Source: Bacillota bacterium (lineage in GTDB: Bacteria; Bacillota; Desulfitobacteriia; Desulfitobacteriales; JAJXUE01). From it: DNA of 64,000 nt. Below the pieces are notes generated by a model. The model was given only the letters and a program-made list of their open reading frames with translations, had not been told where the DNA came from and made no database searches. The stretch spans positions 1-64,000 of the forward strand of contig JAJXUE010000009.1 in the NCBI GenBank assembly GCA_021783135.1, written 5' to 3'. Within the stretch, counting starts at the first letter, position 1; each line of letters opens with the position of its first letter. Shown piece by piece: positions 17,931 to 26,189 of this stretch. Made by a program: the position numbers and the translations under genes.

Positions 17931-18421
17931 GGTTTGGATATGATGTGCACCGCTTAGTCAGCGGGCGAGAACTAATTCTAGGCGGTGTTAAAGTCAATTA
18001 CAGCAAAGGTTTGTTAGGACATTCGGATGCAGATGTACTTATACACGCTATCATGGACTCCTTGCTTGGAGCAGCCGGCTTAGGGGATATCGGGCGACAT
18101 TTTCCTGATAGCGATGAAGAATATCGCGGTATATCCAGCACTGCTCTTATCCAGCGCGTTGCGACCTTACTGCATGGTGCAGGCTTTGCGGTGGGTAATA
18201 TTGATGCTACAATTGTCGCCCAACAACCAAGGCTAGCGCCGTACATCCCGGAAATGGAGCATTGTATCGCGACTGCCATCTCTGTCTCGCAAGGACAAAT
18301 CAACATTAAAGCAACTACAACAGAAGGTTTAGGGTTTACAGGCTGTGGCGAAGGGATTGCTGCCTATGCGGTAGCAAGTATTGTTGAAACTAAGGTGGAA
18401 CAGACGGTTACACCTGACTAA
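17921..18421 (+). CDS. ispF: 2-C-methyl-D-erythritol 2,4-cyclodiphosphate synthase
   Basis: IspF cyclises CDP-ME 2-phosphate, two steps after IspD. Starting at TTG 17921 (AAGGAGAG 7 nt upstream) the protein is 166 aa, the family length, beginning [12 protein letters not shown] with metal ligands D8 and H10. HSDADVLIHAIMDSLLGAAG carries the third ligand, and TTEGLGFTG the nucleotide site. An upstream in-frame ATG at 17891 would lie inside ispD and lacks an SD. Confidence 0.96.
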   Translation: MRIGFGYDVHRLVSGRELILGGVKVNYSKGLLGHSDADVLIHAIMDSLLGAAGLGDIGRHFPDSDEEYRGISSTALIQRVATLLHGAGFAVGNIDATIVAQQPRLAPYIPEMEHCIATAISVSQGQINIKATTTEGLGFTGCGEGIAAYAVASIVETKVEQTVTPD

Positions 18422-18453
18422 CGGCTGGCATGGAATGTAAGGAGGTTTATGAA

Positions 18454-19920
18454 TTGACAGTTAGAGTTCGATATGCGCCTAGTCCAACTGGTCCTCTCCA
18501 TATAGGCGGAGCTCGCTCGGCCTTATTCGATTTTCTTTATGCGCGGGCTAAAGGTGGCAAATTTATTGTACGCGTTGAAGATACTGATTTAGAGCGTTCC
18601 AGTCGGGAATCGGAGGATCATATTTTAGAAGCTTTACAATGGCTGGGCATTACCTGGGATGAAGGCGTAGATGTGGGAGGGGAGTATGGTCCCTACAGGC
18701 AGACAGAGCGTCTGAGTATATATCAATCATTTACGCAACGACTGCTAGAACAAGGAAACGCCTATTATTGCTATTGCAGTGAAGAGGAATTGGAAGCTGA
18801 AAGGCAAGGCTTGATTGCACAAGGTGAAACGCCACGATATTTAGGAAAATGCCGCTGCTTGAGTGAAGAACAAATTCAAAACCACATAGCCCAAGGTCGC
18901 AACCCCGTTGTCAGATTCCGCGTACCTGAAAATCAGGCTATCAAGATAAATGACCTGGTTAGGGGCGAAGTAGTGTTTGATTCCAATGGTGTGGGCGACT
19001 TTGTAATTGTGAAATCAGACGGTATTCCAACCTATAATTTTGCGGTAGTTATTGACGACTCGACCATGCAGATTACCCATGTAATTCGGGGTGAGGAGCA
19101 TCTTTCCAATACCCCGCGCCAAGTGCTGATTTATCAGGCTCTAGGACTAGCTGAACCCAGCTTTGGACATGTTTCCTTAATCTTAGGTAAAGACAGAAGT
19201 AAAATGAGCAAGCGTCACGGCTCAACTTCAGTTCTGCATTATCGGGATAAGGGCTATCTGCCGGAGGCAATTGTTAATTTTATAGCTTTGCTTGGTTGGG
19301 CACCGACGGGCGAAGAAGAATTTTTTAGTATGTCAGAATTGATTTCTGTTTTCGATTTGGATCGCGTGGCAAAGAGTCCGGCCGTTTTTGATATGGACAA
19401 GCTCAATTATATTAACGGTCATTATATTCGCAAGAGTTCGCCCGAGACCATTGCCAAATTGGCAATTCCTCACCTGCAAGAGGCAGGATTTTTGCCGGAT
19501 ATAATTACAACAGAAGGTTTTCAATGGCTCACTAATATGGCAGCGGCCATTCAAGAGCATTTGGCGTATGTCGCACAGGTAGTTGAATTTGCCGGTCTTT
19601 TCTTCGGAGAAGAGGTTACGATTGAGGATGAAGAGGCACGGTCGGTGTTGCAGGGTGAGCATGTGCATACGGTAATCGATTTATTCTTAACTAAATTAGC
19701 TGGGGTCGAAGTTTTAACGCCTGAGTCTGTCAAGATTATTCTTAAGTCTATCGGAAAAGAGTTAAAATTAGGCGGAAAGCACGTTTTTATGCCGGTTAGG
19801 GTAGCGATTACTGGTCAAGTTCATGGTCCGGAGCTCGATAATATTATTCCGCTTTTAGGCAAACAAAATGTCCAAAATAGAATTAGGTTGGCGATGGCCC
19901 AGTTAGTTGACGGGCAATAG
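18454..19920 (+). CDS. gltX: Glutamate--tRNA ligase
   Basis: Charges tRNA-Glu (and, in many Firmicutes, tRNA-Gln, which is then amidated). The 488-aa class I synthetase has the HIGH-type motif PSPTGPLHIGG near residue 9, a CYC...CRC cysteine cluster near 107-137 that may bind zinc, and KMSKRHG near 251. TTG 18454 has GGAGG 8 nt upstream. A frame extension to 18430 would put the SD inside the gene. The last codons hold the -35 of the cysE promoter. Confidence 0.96.
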   Translation: MTVRVRYAPSPTGPLHIGGARSALFDFLYARAKGGKFIVRVEDTDLERSSRESEDHILEALQWLGITWDEGVDVGGEYGPYRQTERLSIYQSFTQRLLEQGNAYYCYCSEEELEAERQGLIAQGETPRYLGKCRCLSEEQIQNHIAQGRNPVVRFRVPENQAIKINDLVRGEVVFDSNGVGDFVIVKSDGIPTYNFAVVIDDSTMQITHVIRGEEHLSNTPRQVLIYQALGLAEPSFGHVSLILGKDRSKMSKRHGSTSVLHYRDKGYLPEAIVNFIALLGWAPTGEEEFFSMSELISVFDLDRVAKSPAVFDMDKLNYINGHYIRKSSPETIAKLAIPHLQEAGFLPDIITTEGFQWLTNMAAAIQEHLAYVAQVVEFAGLFFGEEVTIEDEEARSVLQGEHVHTVIDLFLTKLAGVEVLTPESVKIILKSIGKELKLGGKHVFMPVRVAITGQVHGPELDNIIPLLGKQNVQNRIRLAMAQLVDGQ

Positions 19921-19935
19921 TCTAGCGCGTATAAT
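19907..19935 (+). promoter_or_regulatory. Promoter of the cysE-cysS T-box transcript
   Basis: TTGACG (19907-19912), 17 bp, TATAAT (19930-19935). The -35 is inside the last codons of gltX. Confidence 0.85.
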
Positions 19936-19941
19936 ACATGT

Positions 19942-20197
19942 AAATTAAGCACACTTAAATGCGATGAATGGGAAGTCAGATAGCATTGTCCTTGATAGAG
20001 AGGGGTCGCCATAGGCTGCGAGTGACCTAAGGTTAGCTATTGAAGTGCGCCCGGGAGCAGTTTTGCTGAAAATATGTAGGCAAATCCGGCAGCCGCCGTT
20101 ATCGGTCGCTCCTTTAGGAGTGGTGAGGGGGGTCTTTGACCCAAACAGAGTGGAAACGCGAGTCTTCTTCGTCTCTGTCGAGAGGAAGAGGACTTTT
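19942..20197 (+). ncRNA. T-box riboswitch, cysteine-specific
   Basis: A roughly 250-nt leader with T-box landmarks: an AGAGAGGGG distal-loop element near 19998 followed by GGCTGCGAG, a specifier region TGAAGTGCGCC in which UGC at 20046-20048 encodes Cys, and the T-box AGAGTGGAAACGCG at 20147-20160. The UGGA bulge predicts pairing with a U73 discriminator (UCCA end), as expected of tRNA-Cys. It ends in an intrinsic terminator and precedes cysE-cysS. Uncharged tRNA-Cys should favour read-through. Apparent short frames within it are not genes. Confidence 0.9.
20161..20197 (+). terminator. T-box-controlled intrinsic terminator
   Basis: AGTC plus TTCTTC and CTCT (20161-20176) pair with AGAGGAAGAGGACT (20181-20194), with a GTCG loop region and a run of seven T. 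It overlaps the 3' side of the T-box, as needed for an antiterminator switch. Confidence 0.85.
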
Positions 20198-20259
20198 TTT
20201 ATGTTTTTGATTAGGTGCTCAATAGTGTATATCGATAGAATTGCAGGGGAGGGCATAAC

Positions 20260-20934
20260 GTGTTTAACCGTGTACGCAAGGACATAAAGGTTATCTTTGA
20301 ACGTGATCCAGCTGCAAAAAGCGTATTGGAAGTAGTCCTCTGTTATCCTGGTCTGCATGCCATCCTTATGCACAGAATTGCGCATAAACTTTATGGCCAA
20401 GGTTGGGTTATTTTACCGCGTTTGATTTCTCAGTTTGCCCGCTTTTTGACCGGTATCGAAATTCATCCTGGGGCAACCATCGGCGAAGGACTTTTTATCG
20501 ATCATGGCACCGGGGTGGTTATTGGTGAAACCGCCGAGGTAGGTAATAATGTTACTATTTATCAGGGAGTGACCTTGGGTGGGACAGGCAAGGAAAAAGG
20601 CAAACGGCACCCGACTATTGGCAACAATGTTGTTATAGGCTCCGGGGCTCGAATTCTAGGATCTTTTACCGTTGGCGACAATGTAAAAATAGGTGCAGGT
20701 TCGGTAGTAACTAAGGCCGTTCCTCCTAATACTACTGTCGTTGGGGTACCTGGTCGAGTGGTAGCGCGTGGAGGGGTGAACATTGCAGATGTCAATTCAG
20801 TAATTGACTTGCACCACGAGAACTTGCCGGATCCAGTGGCAGAAATGCTGATTTGCATGCAACAACACGTCCAACGCTTGGAACACAGAATAAGTATATT
20901 GGAGGGGAAAGCCAGTGAGTCTGAAACTCTATAA
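20260..20934 (+). CDS. cysE: Serine O-acetyltransferase
   Basis: CysE makes O-acetyl-L-serine from serine and acetyl-CoA, the carbon skeleton for cysteine. The 224-aa protein has the N-terminal helical domain ([15 protein letters not shown]) and a left-handed beta helix of hexapeptide repeats from about residue 68 to 170 ([31 protein letters not shown]). GTG start with GGGGAGGG SD. It follows the Cys T-box and overlaps cysS by 20 bp, so cysteine synthesis and charging are controlled together. Confidence 0.96.
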   Translation: MFNRVRKDIKVIFERDPAAKSVLEVVLCYPGLHAILMHRIAHKLYGQGWVILPRLISQFARFLTGIEIHPGATIGEGLFIDHGTGVVIGETAEVGNNVTIYQGVTLGGTGKEKGKRHPTIGNNVVIGSGARILGSFTVGDNVKIGAGSVVTKAVPPNTTVVGVPGRVVARGGVNIADVNSVIDLHHENLPDPVAEMLICMQQHVQRLEHRISILEGKASESETL

Positions 20935-22348
20935 CACGATGACTCGAAAAAAGGAAGATTTTATACCGCGAGAACAGGGAAAGGTAGCCATATATGCCTG
21001 CGGGCCAACTACGTATAATTTTTTCCACTTGGGTAATGCCAGGATGTTTGTGGTATTTGATACGGTACGGCGGTACCTACAATATAAAGGTTATAAGGTT
21101 ACCTACGTGCAAAACTTTACTGATATTGACGATAAGATCATTAATCGGGCCAAGGAAGAGGGTATGGATGCGTTAGCCTTGGCTGAAAAATATATTCAGG
21201 AATACTTTAAAGATGCTGATGCACTTAATATTCAGAGGGCAGACATTCATCCTAAAGCTACAGAGCACATTTCGTTGATGATTGAGATGATTGAAACTTT
21301 GGTCGCTAAGGGTCTGGCGTACGCGGTTGACGGCGATGTTTATTTTGAAGTGCGCAAGTTCGCCGAATACGGTAAATTGTCCGGGCGTGACCCAGATGAT
21401 TTGCGATCCGGGGCAAGGGTCGAAGTAGATACTAGGAAAAAGGATCCGTTAGATTTTGCTTTATGGAAGGGTGCTAAAGAGGGGGAACCATCTTGGGAGA
21501 GCCCATGGGGAAAAGGTCGGCCGGGCTGGCACATCGAGTGCTCCGCCATGGCCTTAAAGTATCTTGGTCCGGGCTTTGATATCCACGGTGGAGGCGGGGA
21601 TCTGACGTTTCCGCACCATGAAAATGAGATTGCTCAAGCTGAAGGGTATCTTTCGGCGCAGCCATTTGCACATTATTGGATGCATAATGGATTTATTACC
21701 GTAAACCAAGAAAAAATGTCAAAGTCGCTCGGAAATTTTTTCACGGTTCGGGATATTTTAGCTAAGTTTCCTGCTTCGGTGGTGCGGTTTTACTTAATCG
21801 GCACCCAGTATCGCAGTCCGCTCGATTTTGATGATCAAAAGTTGGCAATGAGTAAAAAGGCACTGGATAGGCTTATAAACACCTGTGCCTTAAGCAAAGA
21901 AGCATTGGCACGGTCGGTTGAGGATGCGTCTTGTGCGAAGGCGGAATCTATAATTGCTCAAGCGCAACAAGCGGAGAAGGCTTTTATCGAAGCTATGGAT
22001 GATGACTTTAACACTGCCCTTGCTCTTGCTGCGTTATTTGACCTGAGCAAAGATACTAACAATTTTTTGGCGGACTATGTACCTTGTACTGAGGGACAGC
22101 GTGCGTTGGAATTCGTCTTAGGTACCTTTGACAAATTGAGTGGGATTTTGGGTATTGATTTGGAAAATATGGAAAATGTTCAGGATGATCATTTGGTGGA
22201 TGGACTGATGCAGTTGATTATCAGTATCCGTGCCCAAGCTCGTCAGAACAAGGACTGGCCTACTGCTGACAAAATTCGAGATGGTATTAAGGAGTTAGGG
22301 ATTGTCTTGGAGGATACACCTCAAGGTGTGCGTTGGAAGCGTCAATAG
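20915..22348 (+). CDS. cysS: Cysteine--tRNA ligase
   Basis: Charges tRNA-Cys. The 477-aa class I synthetase has the zinc ligand C29 within the HIGH-type motif [24 protein letters not shown] and HHENEIAQ zinc/substrate elements near 207-240, and KMSKSLGNF near 268. The GTG start lies within cysE and is preceded by TTGGAGGGG. Product of the T-box transcript, closing a feedback loop in which low Cys-tRNA raises both synthesis and charging. Confidence 0.97.
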   Translation: MSLKLYNTMTRKKEDFIPREQGKVAIYACGPTTYNFFHLGNARMFVVFDTVRRYLQYKGYKVTYVQNFTDIDDKIINRAKEEGMDALALAEKYIQEYFKDADALNIQRADIHPKATEHISLMIEMIETLVAKGLAYAVDGDVYFEVRKFAEYGKLSGRDPDDLRSGARVEVDTRKKDPLDFALWKGAKEGEPSWESPWGKGRPGWHIECSAMALKYLGPGFDIHGGGGDLTFPHHENEIAQAEGYLSAQPFAHYWMHNGFITVNQEKMSKSLGNFFTVRDILAKFPASVVRFYLIGTQYRSPLDFDDQKLAMSKKALDRLINTCALSKEALARSVEDASCAKAESIIAQAQQAEKAFIEAMDDDFNTALALAALFDLSKDTNNFLADYVPCTEGQRALEFVLGTFDKLSGILGIDLENMENVQDDHLVDGLMQLIISIRAQARQNKDWPTADKIRDGIKELGIVLEDTPQGVRWKRQ

Positions 22349-22377
22349 CGGGGCTAAAATGAGAAGTTGGTGAGTAA

Positions 22378-22770
22378 ATGGATTATTCTCAGTTGAATTC
22401 ACTGGCACTGGCCTATTTGGGAGATGCAGTATTTGAACTTGAAGCCCGCAAGATGCTACTGAATCAAGGTCTTAGTAAGGTGAACGATTTGCATAAGGCT
22501 GCGGTCCGCATGGTAAAGGCTACGACTCAAGCTAAAGCTATGCACTGCATACTCCCGGAACTGGACGAGCTTGAGGCTGGAGTAGTCAGGCGTGGTCGTA
22601 ATGCTAAGTCAGGTATGGTGCCTAAGAACACTGGCGTGACTGAGTATAGATACGCAACTGCGTTGGAGGCTTTAGTAGGATATTGGTACTTAACTGGGAA
22701 CCAAGCCAGAATAAGAAGGGTCTTTGAGGTAGTTACGCAACTGTTGCAGCAGGAAACCCAAGCAAACTAA
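22378..22770 (+). CDS. mrnC: Mini-ribonuclease III
   Basis: Mini-III matures 23S rRNA in Firmicutes. The 130-aa protein is a lone RNase III catalytic domain without a dsRNA-binding domain. It has the catalytic helix LAYLGDAVFELEARKML near residue 11 and EYRYATALEALVGYWYL near 86, which carries the second acidic site. SD is weak (GTTGGTGAG), 29 bp after cysS. Its neighbour rlmB also acts on 23S rRNA. Confidence 0.93.
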   Translation: MDYSQLNSLALAYLGDAVFELEARKMLLNQGLSKVNDLHKAAVRMVKATTQAKAMHCILPELDELEAGVVRRGRNAKSGMVPKNTGVTEYRYATALEALVGYWYLTGNQARIRRVFEVVTQLLQQETQAN

Positions 22771-22772
22771 AA

Positions 22773-23537
22773 ATGTTCGGACGGGATGGGATGACCTTGG
22801 ATGATTTAATTTACGGACGCAATTCGGTTTTGGAAGTTTTAAAGAGTGGCAGGCCTGCTAACAAGCTGATGTTGGCGAAAGGTCTACTTACCGGTTCGGC
22901 TAAGGAGATTGTTGCACTAGCCAGGGATAAGAAGTTGCCGATACAAGAGGTGGATCGTAAGGTTTTAGATGGTGTAGTTGAAAACGCCAATCATCAGGGC
23001 GTTGTACTCTACCTTGCGGCCAAAGAATACGTAGAATTAGAAGATATCCTGGAGCGGGCTACACAAAGGAAAGAAGTTCCCTTTATTCTGGCCCTTGATG
23101 AAGTGGCCGATCCACATAATCTGGGGGCCTTGATTAGAACGGCTGAAGCTGCAGGGGCCCACGGTGTAATAATTCCCAAACGGCGTGCCGTTGGACTTAC
23201 CGGTGCAGTTGCCAAAGCTGCAGCAGGCGCAGTGGAATATGTCCCAGTAGCGCGTGTAGCCAATCTTAGCCAAGCTTTGGCAAAATTAAAGGACGCCGGC
23301 TGCTGGGTGGTAGGTGCTGACATGCAAGGCGAGAAGTATCCGTACGATGTTGATCTGCAAGGTCCCCTGGTATTAGTGATTGGTGGCGAACATAAGGGTC
23401 TAGGCAGATTATTACGCGAAAATTGCGATTTCGTAGTCAAAATACCTATGTTCGGTCAAATTTCCTCGCTGAATGCGGGGGTGGCAGGGTCGGTATTAAT
23501 GTACGAAGCGGTACGGCAAAGATTACAAAAACAGTGA
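22773..23537 (+). CDS. rlmB: 23S rRNA (guanosine-2'-O-)-methyltransferase RlmB
   Basis: A SPOUT/TrmH-family methyltransferase of 254 aa: an N-terminal substrate-binding domain (DDLIYGRNSVLEVL), then the knotted SAM domain with DEVADPHNLGALIRTAEAAG near 108, VIGGEHKGL near 206 and SSLNAGVAGSVLMYE near 229. G2251 of 23S rRNA is the usual target. The start is uncertain: ATG 22773 lies 2 bp after mrnC without a clear SD, and ATG 22791 is an alternative. Confidence 0.92.
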   Translation: MFGRDGMTLDDLIYGRNSVLEVLKSGRPANKLMLAKGLLTGSAKEIVALARDKKLPIQEVDRKVLDGVVENANHQGVVLYLAAKEYVELEDILERATQRKEVPFILALDEVADPHNLGALIRTAEAAGAHGVIIPKRRAVGLTGAVAKAAAGAVEYVPVARVANLSQALAKLKDAGCWVVGADMQGEKYPYDVDLQGPLVLVIGGEHKGLGRLLRENCDFVVKIPMFGQISSLNAGVAGSVLMYEAVRQRLQKQ

Positions 23538-23565
23538 GCAATTGGCTGGCGATGAAAACTTGACC

Positions 23566-23595
23566 TTGACTGTCTTCTTTTATTTCAGTTATAAT
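23566..23595 (+). promoter_or_regulatory. sigH promoter
   Basis: TTGACT (23566-23571), 18 bp, TATAAT (23590-23595). Transcription would start near 23602, giving a leader of about 105 nt before the TTG start codon. Confidence 0.8.
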
Positions 23596-23623
23596 GGAAT
23601 TGTCTGTATCGACTAACGATAAC

Positions 23624-23700
23624 CGCCTCCGTTGCTGGATTGCAGAGACGTAAAGCGATACTATGGTTCAAAAACTAATCTTAATTCTAAAACGGAGGCG
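23624..23700 (+). promoter_or_regulatory. SD-sequestering leader helix of sigH
   Basis: CGCCTCCGTT (23624-23633) is the exact reverse complement of AACGGAGGCG (23691-23700), which contains the sigH Shine-Dalgarno sequence. The 10-bp GC-rich helix would enclose 57 nt and hide the ribosome-binding site. This suggests control of SigH translation by a ligand, protein, RNA or transcription-translation timing. It is inferred from sequence only. Confidence 0.5.
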
Positions 23701-23707
23701 ATAAACT

Positions 23708-24355
23708 TTGAGTGTTAGCGCCCCAAAAGATTTACCCGAATCTCTCGTTGACGCGCTAATTGATGAAGAGGTTGTGGAACTGGCTAAAGAGGGCGATGAC
23801 GCTGCTCTAGAATACCTAATCAATAAATACAGGAATTTTGTGCGAGCTAAAGCTAGGTCCTATTTTTTAATCGGAGCAGATCGCGAGGATATTATCCAAG
23901 AAGGAATGATTGGCTTATATAAAGCCATTCGCGATTTCCGTGGGGACAAGCTGTCATCGTTTCGGGCATTTGCTGAATTATGCATAACTCGACAAATTAT
24001 TACTGCTATTAAGACTGCAACAAGGCAAAAGCATATTCCGCTTAATTCCTATGTTTCGCTCAATAAACCTATATATGATGAAGACTCTGACCGAACGCTA
24101 CTGGATGTAATTTCGGGAACTAAGATAACGGATCCCGAGGAGTTAATCATCAGTCGCGAAGAGTTTGATGATATAGAAGAAAAAATGGGTGAAATTCTTA
24201 GCTCGTTGGAATGGAAAGTTCTGATGTCTTATCTGGAGGGTAAGTCCTACCAAGAAATTGCTGTAGACCTTAGAAGGCATGTGAAGTCGATTGACAACGC
24301 CTTGCAACGGGTTAAACGCAAATTGGAGAGATACCTGGAAAAAAGGGATAAATAG
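23708..24355 (+). CDS. sigH: RNA polymerase sporulation sigma factor SigH
   Basis: Sigma-H (Spo0H) directs early sporulation and stationary-phase genes. The 215-aa sigma-70 family protein has region 2 (YLINKYRNFVRAKARSYF, EDIIQEGMIGLYKAIRDF, the -10 helix ITRQIITAIKTATRQK) and region 4 (LEWKVLMSYLEGKSYQEIA, RHVKSIDNALQRVKRKL). TTG start with CGGAGGCG SD 7 nt upstream; that SD is complementary to an upstream leader segment. Its position after rlmB and before the tRNA and rpmG-secE-nusG genes is the standard Firmicute context. Confidence 0.96.
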   Translation: MSVSAPKDLPESLVDALIDEEVVELAKEGDDAALEYLINKYRNFVRAKARSYFLIGADREDIIQEGMIGLYKAIRDFRGDKLSSFRAFAELCITRQIITAIKTATRQKHIPLNSYVSLNKPIYDEDSDRTLLDVISGTKITDPEELIISREEFDDIEEKMGEILSSLEWKVLMSYLEGKSYQEIAVDLRRHVKSIDNALQRVKRKLERYLEKRDK

Positions 24356-24371
24356 ACTACATAGCATAGAT

Positions 24372-24398
24372 AAGGGCCAAAGGGGTCCTTTTATTTTT
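24372..24398 (+). terminator. Terminator after sigH
   Basis: AAGGGCC (24372-24378) pairs with GGTCCTT (24384-24390, one G-U), followed by TTATTTTT. Nothing gene-like was found between here and the tRNA cluster; a 13-bp palindrome CTAGTTATACTAG lies at 24461-24473. Confidence 0.7.
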
Positions 24399-24597
24399 AA
24401 CTTAGGCAAGGATAAACACGTCAACTTTAGCTGAGTATATCTAATACGTGCTCAAACACACTAGTTATACTAGAGTTATCCAAGGAAAACGAAGCGAGTG
24501 CTGTTTGTGCCCTATAAAGGCAAAAAATTACAAGTAAATATTGTTCTTGCAAAAGTAATAGTGCTATGATACTATAATTTCTGCGGTCAAAAAGCAA

Positions 24598-24673
24598 GCC
24601 GACGTAGCTCAATTGGCAGAGCAGCTGATTTGTAATCAGCAGGTTGCGGGTTCGAGTCCCATCGTCGGCTCCA
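24598..24673 (+). tRNA. tRNA-Thr (anticodon UGU)
   Basis: Cloverleaf with acceptor GCCGACG/CGTCGGC, D-arm TAGCTCAATTGGCAGAGCA, anticodon stem-loop CTGATTTGTAATCAG (TGT) and T-loop GGTTCGAGTCC. CCA is encoded. First of three clustered tRNAs. Confidence 0.95.
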
Positions 24674-24694
24674 TTTTTGTCTAATCCAAACCAT

Positions 24695-24781
24695 GGGTAG
24701 GTGGCCGAGTTGGTCGAAGGCGCCTGACTGTAAATCAGGTACGGGGAAACATCGGTGGTTCGAATCCATCCCTGCCCACCA
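24695..24781 (+). tRNA. tRNA-Tyr (anticodon GUA)
   Basis: A class II tRNA with a long variable arm. Acceptor GGGTAGG/CCTGCCC, anticodon stem-loop CTGACTGTAAATCAG (GTA), T-loop GGTTCGAATCC, encoded CCA. Confidence 0.95.
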
Positions 24782-24836
24782 TTACGCTATGCGAAGCGTG
24801 GAATCTGAAGTTCGAGCGTATAGCTAAATGACCGTT

Positions 24837-24912
24837 GCCGTTATAGCTCAGTAGGTAGAGCGTATCCTTGGTAAGGATAAGGTCACCGGTTCAAATCCGG
24901 TTAACGGCTCCA
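24837..24912 (+). tRNA. tRNA-Thr (anticodon GGU)
   Basis: Acceptor GCCGTTA/TAACGGC, anticodon stem TATCC/GGATA around TTGGTAA (GGT), T-loop GGTTCAAATCC, encoded CCA. A terminator hairpin follows 11 bp later. Confidence 0.95.
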
Positions 24913-24922
24913 ATGATTTTTC

Positions 24923-24950
24923 AACAGAGGGACGAGCTCTCTGTTTTTTA
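24923..24950 (+). terminator. Terminator of the tRNA cluster
   Basis: AACAGAG (24923-24929) pairs with CTCTGTT (24939-24945), then a T-run to 24949. Confidence 0.8.
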
Positions 24951-24979
24951 GACTGTGCTAAATGGGAAAATTATGCTTG

Positions 24980-25007
24980 TTGACAATAAATTTACATATG
25001 ATAAAAT
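24980..25007 (+). promoter_or_regulatory. Upstream promoter of rpmG-secE-nusG
   Basis: TTGACA (24980-24985), 16 bp, TAAAAT (25002-25007). First of two tandem promoters in the 229-bp gap between the tRNA cluster and rpmG. Confidence 0.65.
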
Positions 25008-25061
25008 TTCAAATAAGTACATGAATTGTCCGAAATAATCTGCGATTACTGTTTAGGTTTC

Positions 25062-25090
25062 TTGACAGCAAAACTAAACTGTGATAAATT
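25062..25090 (+). promoter_or_regulatory. Proximal promoter of rpmG-secE-nusG
   Basis: TTGACA (25062-25067), 17 bp, TAAATT (25085-25090), with TGA directly before the -10 (extended -10). About 50 bp before the rpmG start. Confidence 0.75.
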
Positions 25091-25141
25091 AGTTTGGGTA
25101 ATCAACTATCATGCTGTACTATGGCTCGGGAGGTGCTAAAA

Positions 25142-25291
25142 ATGCGAGTTGGAATTACTCTAGCTTGTACGGATTGCAAAAATCGTAATTATGCTACGCT
25201 TAAGAATAAGAAAAATAACCCTGACCGCTTGGAAATGAAAAAATATTGCAGTACGTGCAAGACACATACTGTACACAAAGAAACCAAGTAA
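25142..25291 (+). CDS. rpmG: 50S ribosomal protein L33 (zinc form)
   Basis: A 49-aa large-subunit protein of the C+ type, with CTDC near residue 10 and CSTC near 39 forming a zinc ribbon. ATG 25142 has GGGAGGTG upstream and gives the family's [12 protein letters not shown] start; an extension to 25094 would cover the SD. A tuf copy and tRNA-Trp, often found beside this gene in Firmicutes, are absent here. Confidence 0.96.
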   Translation: MRVGITLACTDCKNRNYATLKNKKNNPDRLEMKKYCSTCKTHTVHKETK

Positions 25292-25362
25292 CGATTGTAC
25301 GCCAGGAAGCGTTGTTATACTGCTGCGAATGTGGGAGAATTAAGCGCAAGGATGTGAGATAA

Positions 25363-25581
25363 ATGAGCGCTGTGAAAAAACCTAATCAAGCCAACCAGAC
25401 GGTAGAAAACACTGGGAAATTTTTCCGGGGAGTATGGGCCGAGCTGAAAAAGGTTCATTGGCCTAATCGATCGGAATTAATAACCTACACGTCAGTCGTA
25501 TTTATCTCCGTAGCAATTGTCGCCTTCCTTATTTGGATTGTAGATAGCGCCCTAACTTTGGCGCTGGCGAAGATCCTGTAG
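25363..25581 (+). CDS. secE: Preprotein translocase subunit SecE
   Basis: A 72-aa single-span component of the SecYEG channel. A cytoplasmic amphipathic helix (FFRGVWAELKKVHWPNRSEL) precedes one membrane helix at about residues 43-68. SD AAGGATGTGAG before the ATG. It sits between rpmG and nusG as in most bacteria; its partner secY is at 49920. Confidence 0.96.
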   Translation: MSAVKKPNQANQTVENTGKFFRGVWAELKKVHWPNRSELITYTSVVFISVAIVAFLIWIVDSALTLALAKIL

Positions 25582-25636
25582 TAATACCGCGGGGGGTGAA
25601 AAGGGGATTCCGTATTAGGAGTGTCCCTTTTGTGTT

Positions 25637-26161
25637 ATGGAGAAAAATTGGTATGTAATTCATACTTATTCTGGCTATGAAAACAAAGTCAAAACGAATC
25701 TGGAAAAACGGGTAGAGTCAATGAACATGGAAGATAACATCTTCCGTGTTCTGGTGCCTATGGAAGACGAAGTTGAAATCAAGAATGGGAAGAAGAAGGT
25801 CGCTAAGCGCAAGGTCTTCCCAGGCTACGTTATTGTGGAAATGATTATGACTGATGACTCCTGGTATGTAGTGCGCAACACTCCCGGTGTAACAGGTTTT
25901 GTGGGTACAGGGACTAAACCCATTCCTTTGCATGAAAATGAAGTCAAGACTATATTAAAGCAAATGGGTATGGATGAAGCCAGAGCCCGCGTCGATTTTG
26001 AATTAAAACAAAGCGTCAGAGTGGCAACTGGTCCATTTGAAAACTTCATTGGGAGTGTCGAAGAGATTCATCCCGATAAAGGCAAGTTGAAAGTCTTGGT
26101 GTCCATGTTTGGTCGGGAAACACCGGTCGAATTGGATTTTTCCCAAGTTGAAAAACTTTAG
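25637..26161 (+). CDS. nusG: Transcription termination/antitermination protein NusG
   Basis: NusG binds RNA polymerase, controls pausing and links it to ribosomes or Rho. The 174-aa protein has the NGN domain (KNWYVIHTYSGYENKV, FPGYVIVEM, VRNTPGVTGFVG) and a C-terminal KOW domain (GPFENFIGSVEEIHPDKGKL) split across residues about 120-172. Length is standard. Confidence 0.97.
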   Translation: MEKNWYVIHTYSGYENKVKTNLEKRVESMNMEDNIFRVLVPMEDEVEIKNGKKKVAKRKVFPGYVIVEMIMTDDSWYVVRNTPGVTGFVGTGTKPIPLHENEVKTILKQMGMDEARARVDFELKQSVRVATGPFENFIGSVEEIHPDKGKLKVLVSMFGRETPVELDFSQVEKL

Positions 26162-26189
26162 TTATCTGCCTGGTTAGGAGGTGTAAATT

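Noticed and set aside
20045-20287. 80-codon plus-strand frame before cysE
   Set aside because: It lies across the T-box specifier, antiterminator and terminator, and has no SD.
25292-25362. tRNA-Trp between rpmG and secE
   Set aside because: The 71-bp gap has no cloverleaf, no CCA anticodon stem and no T-loop sequence.
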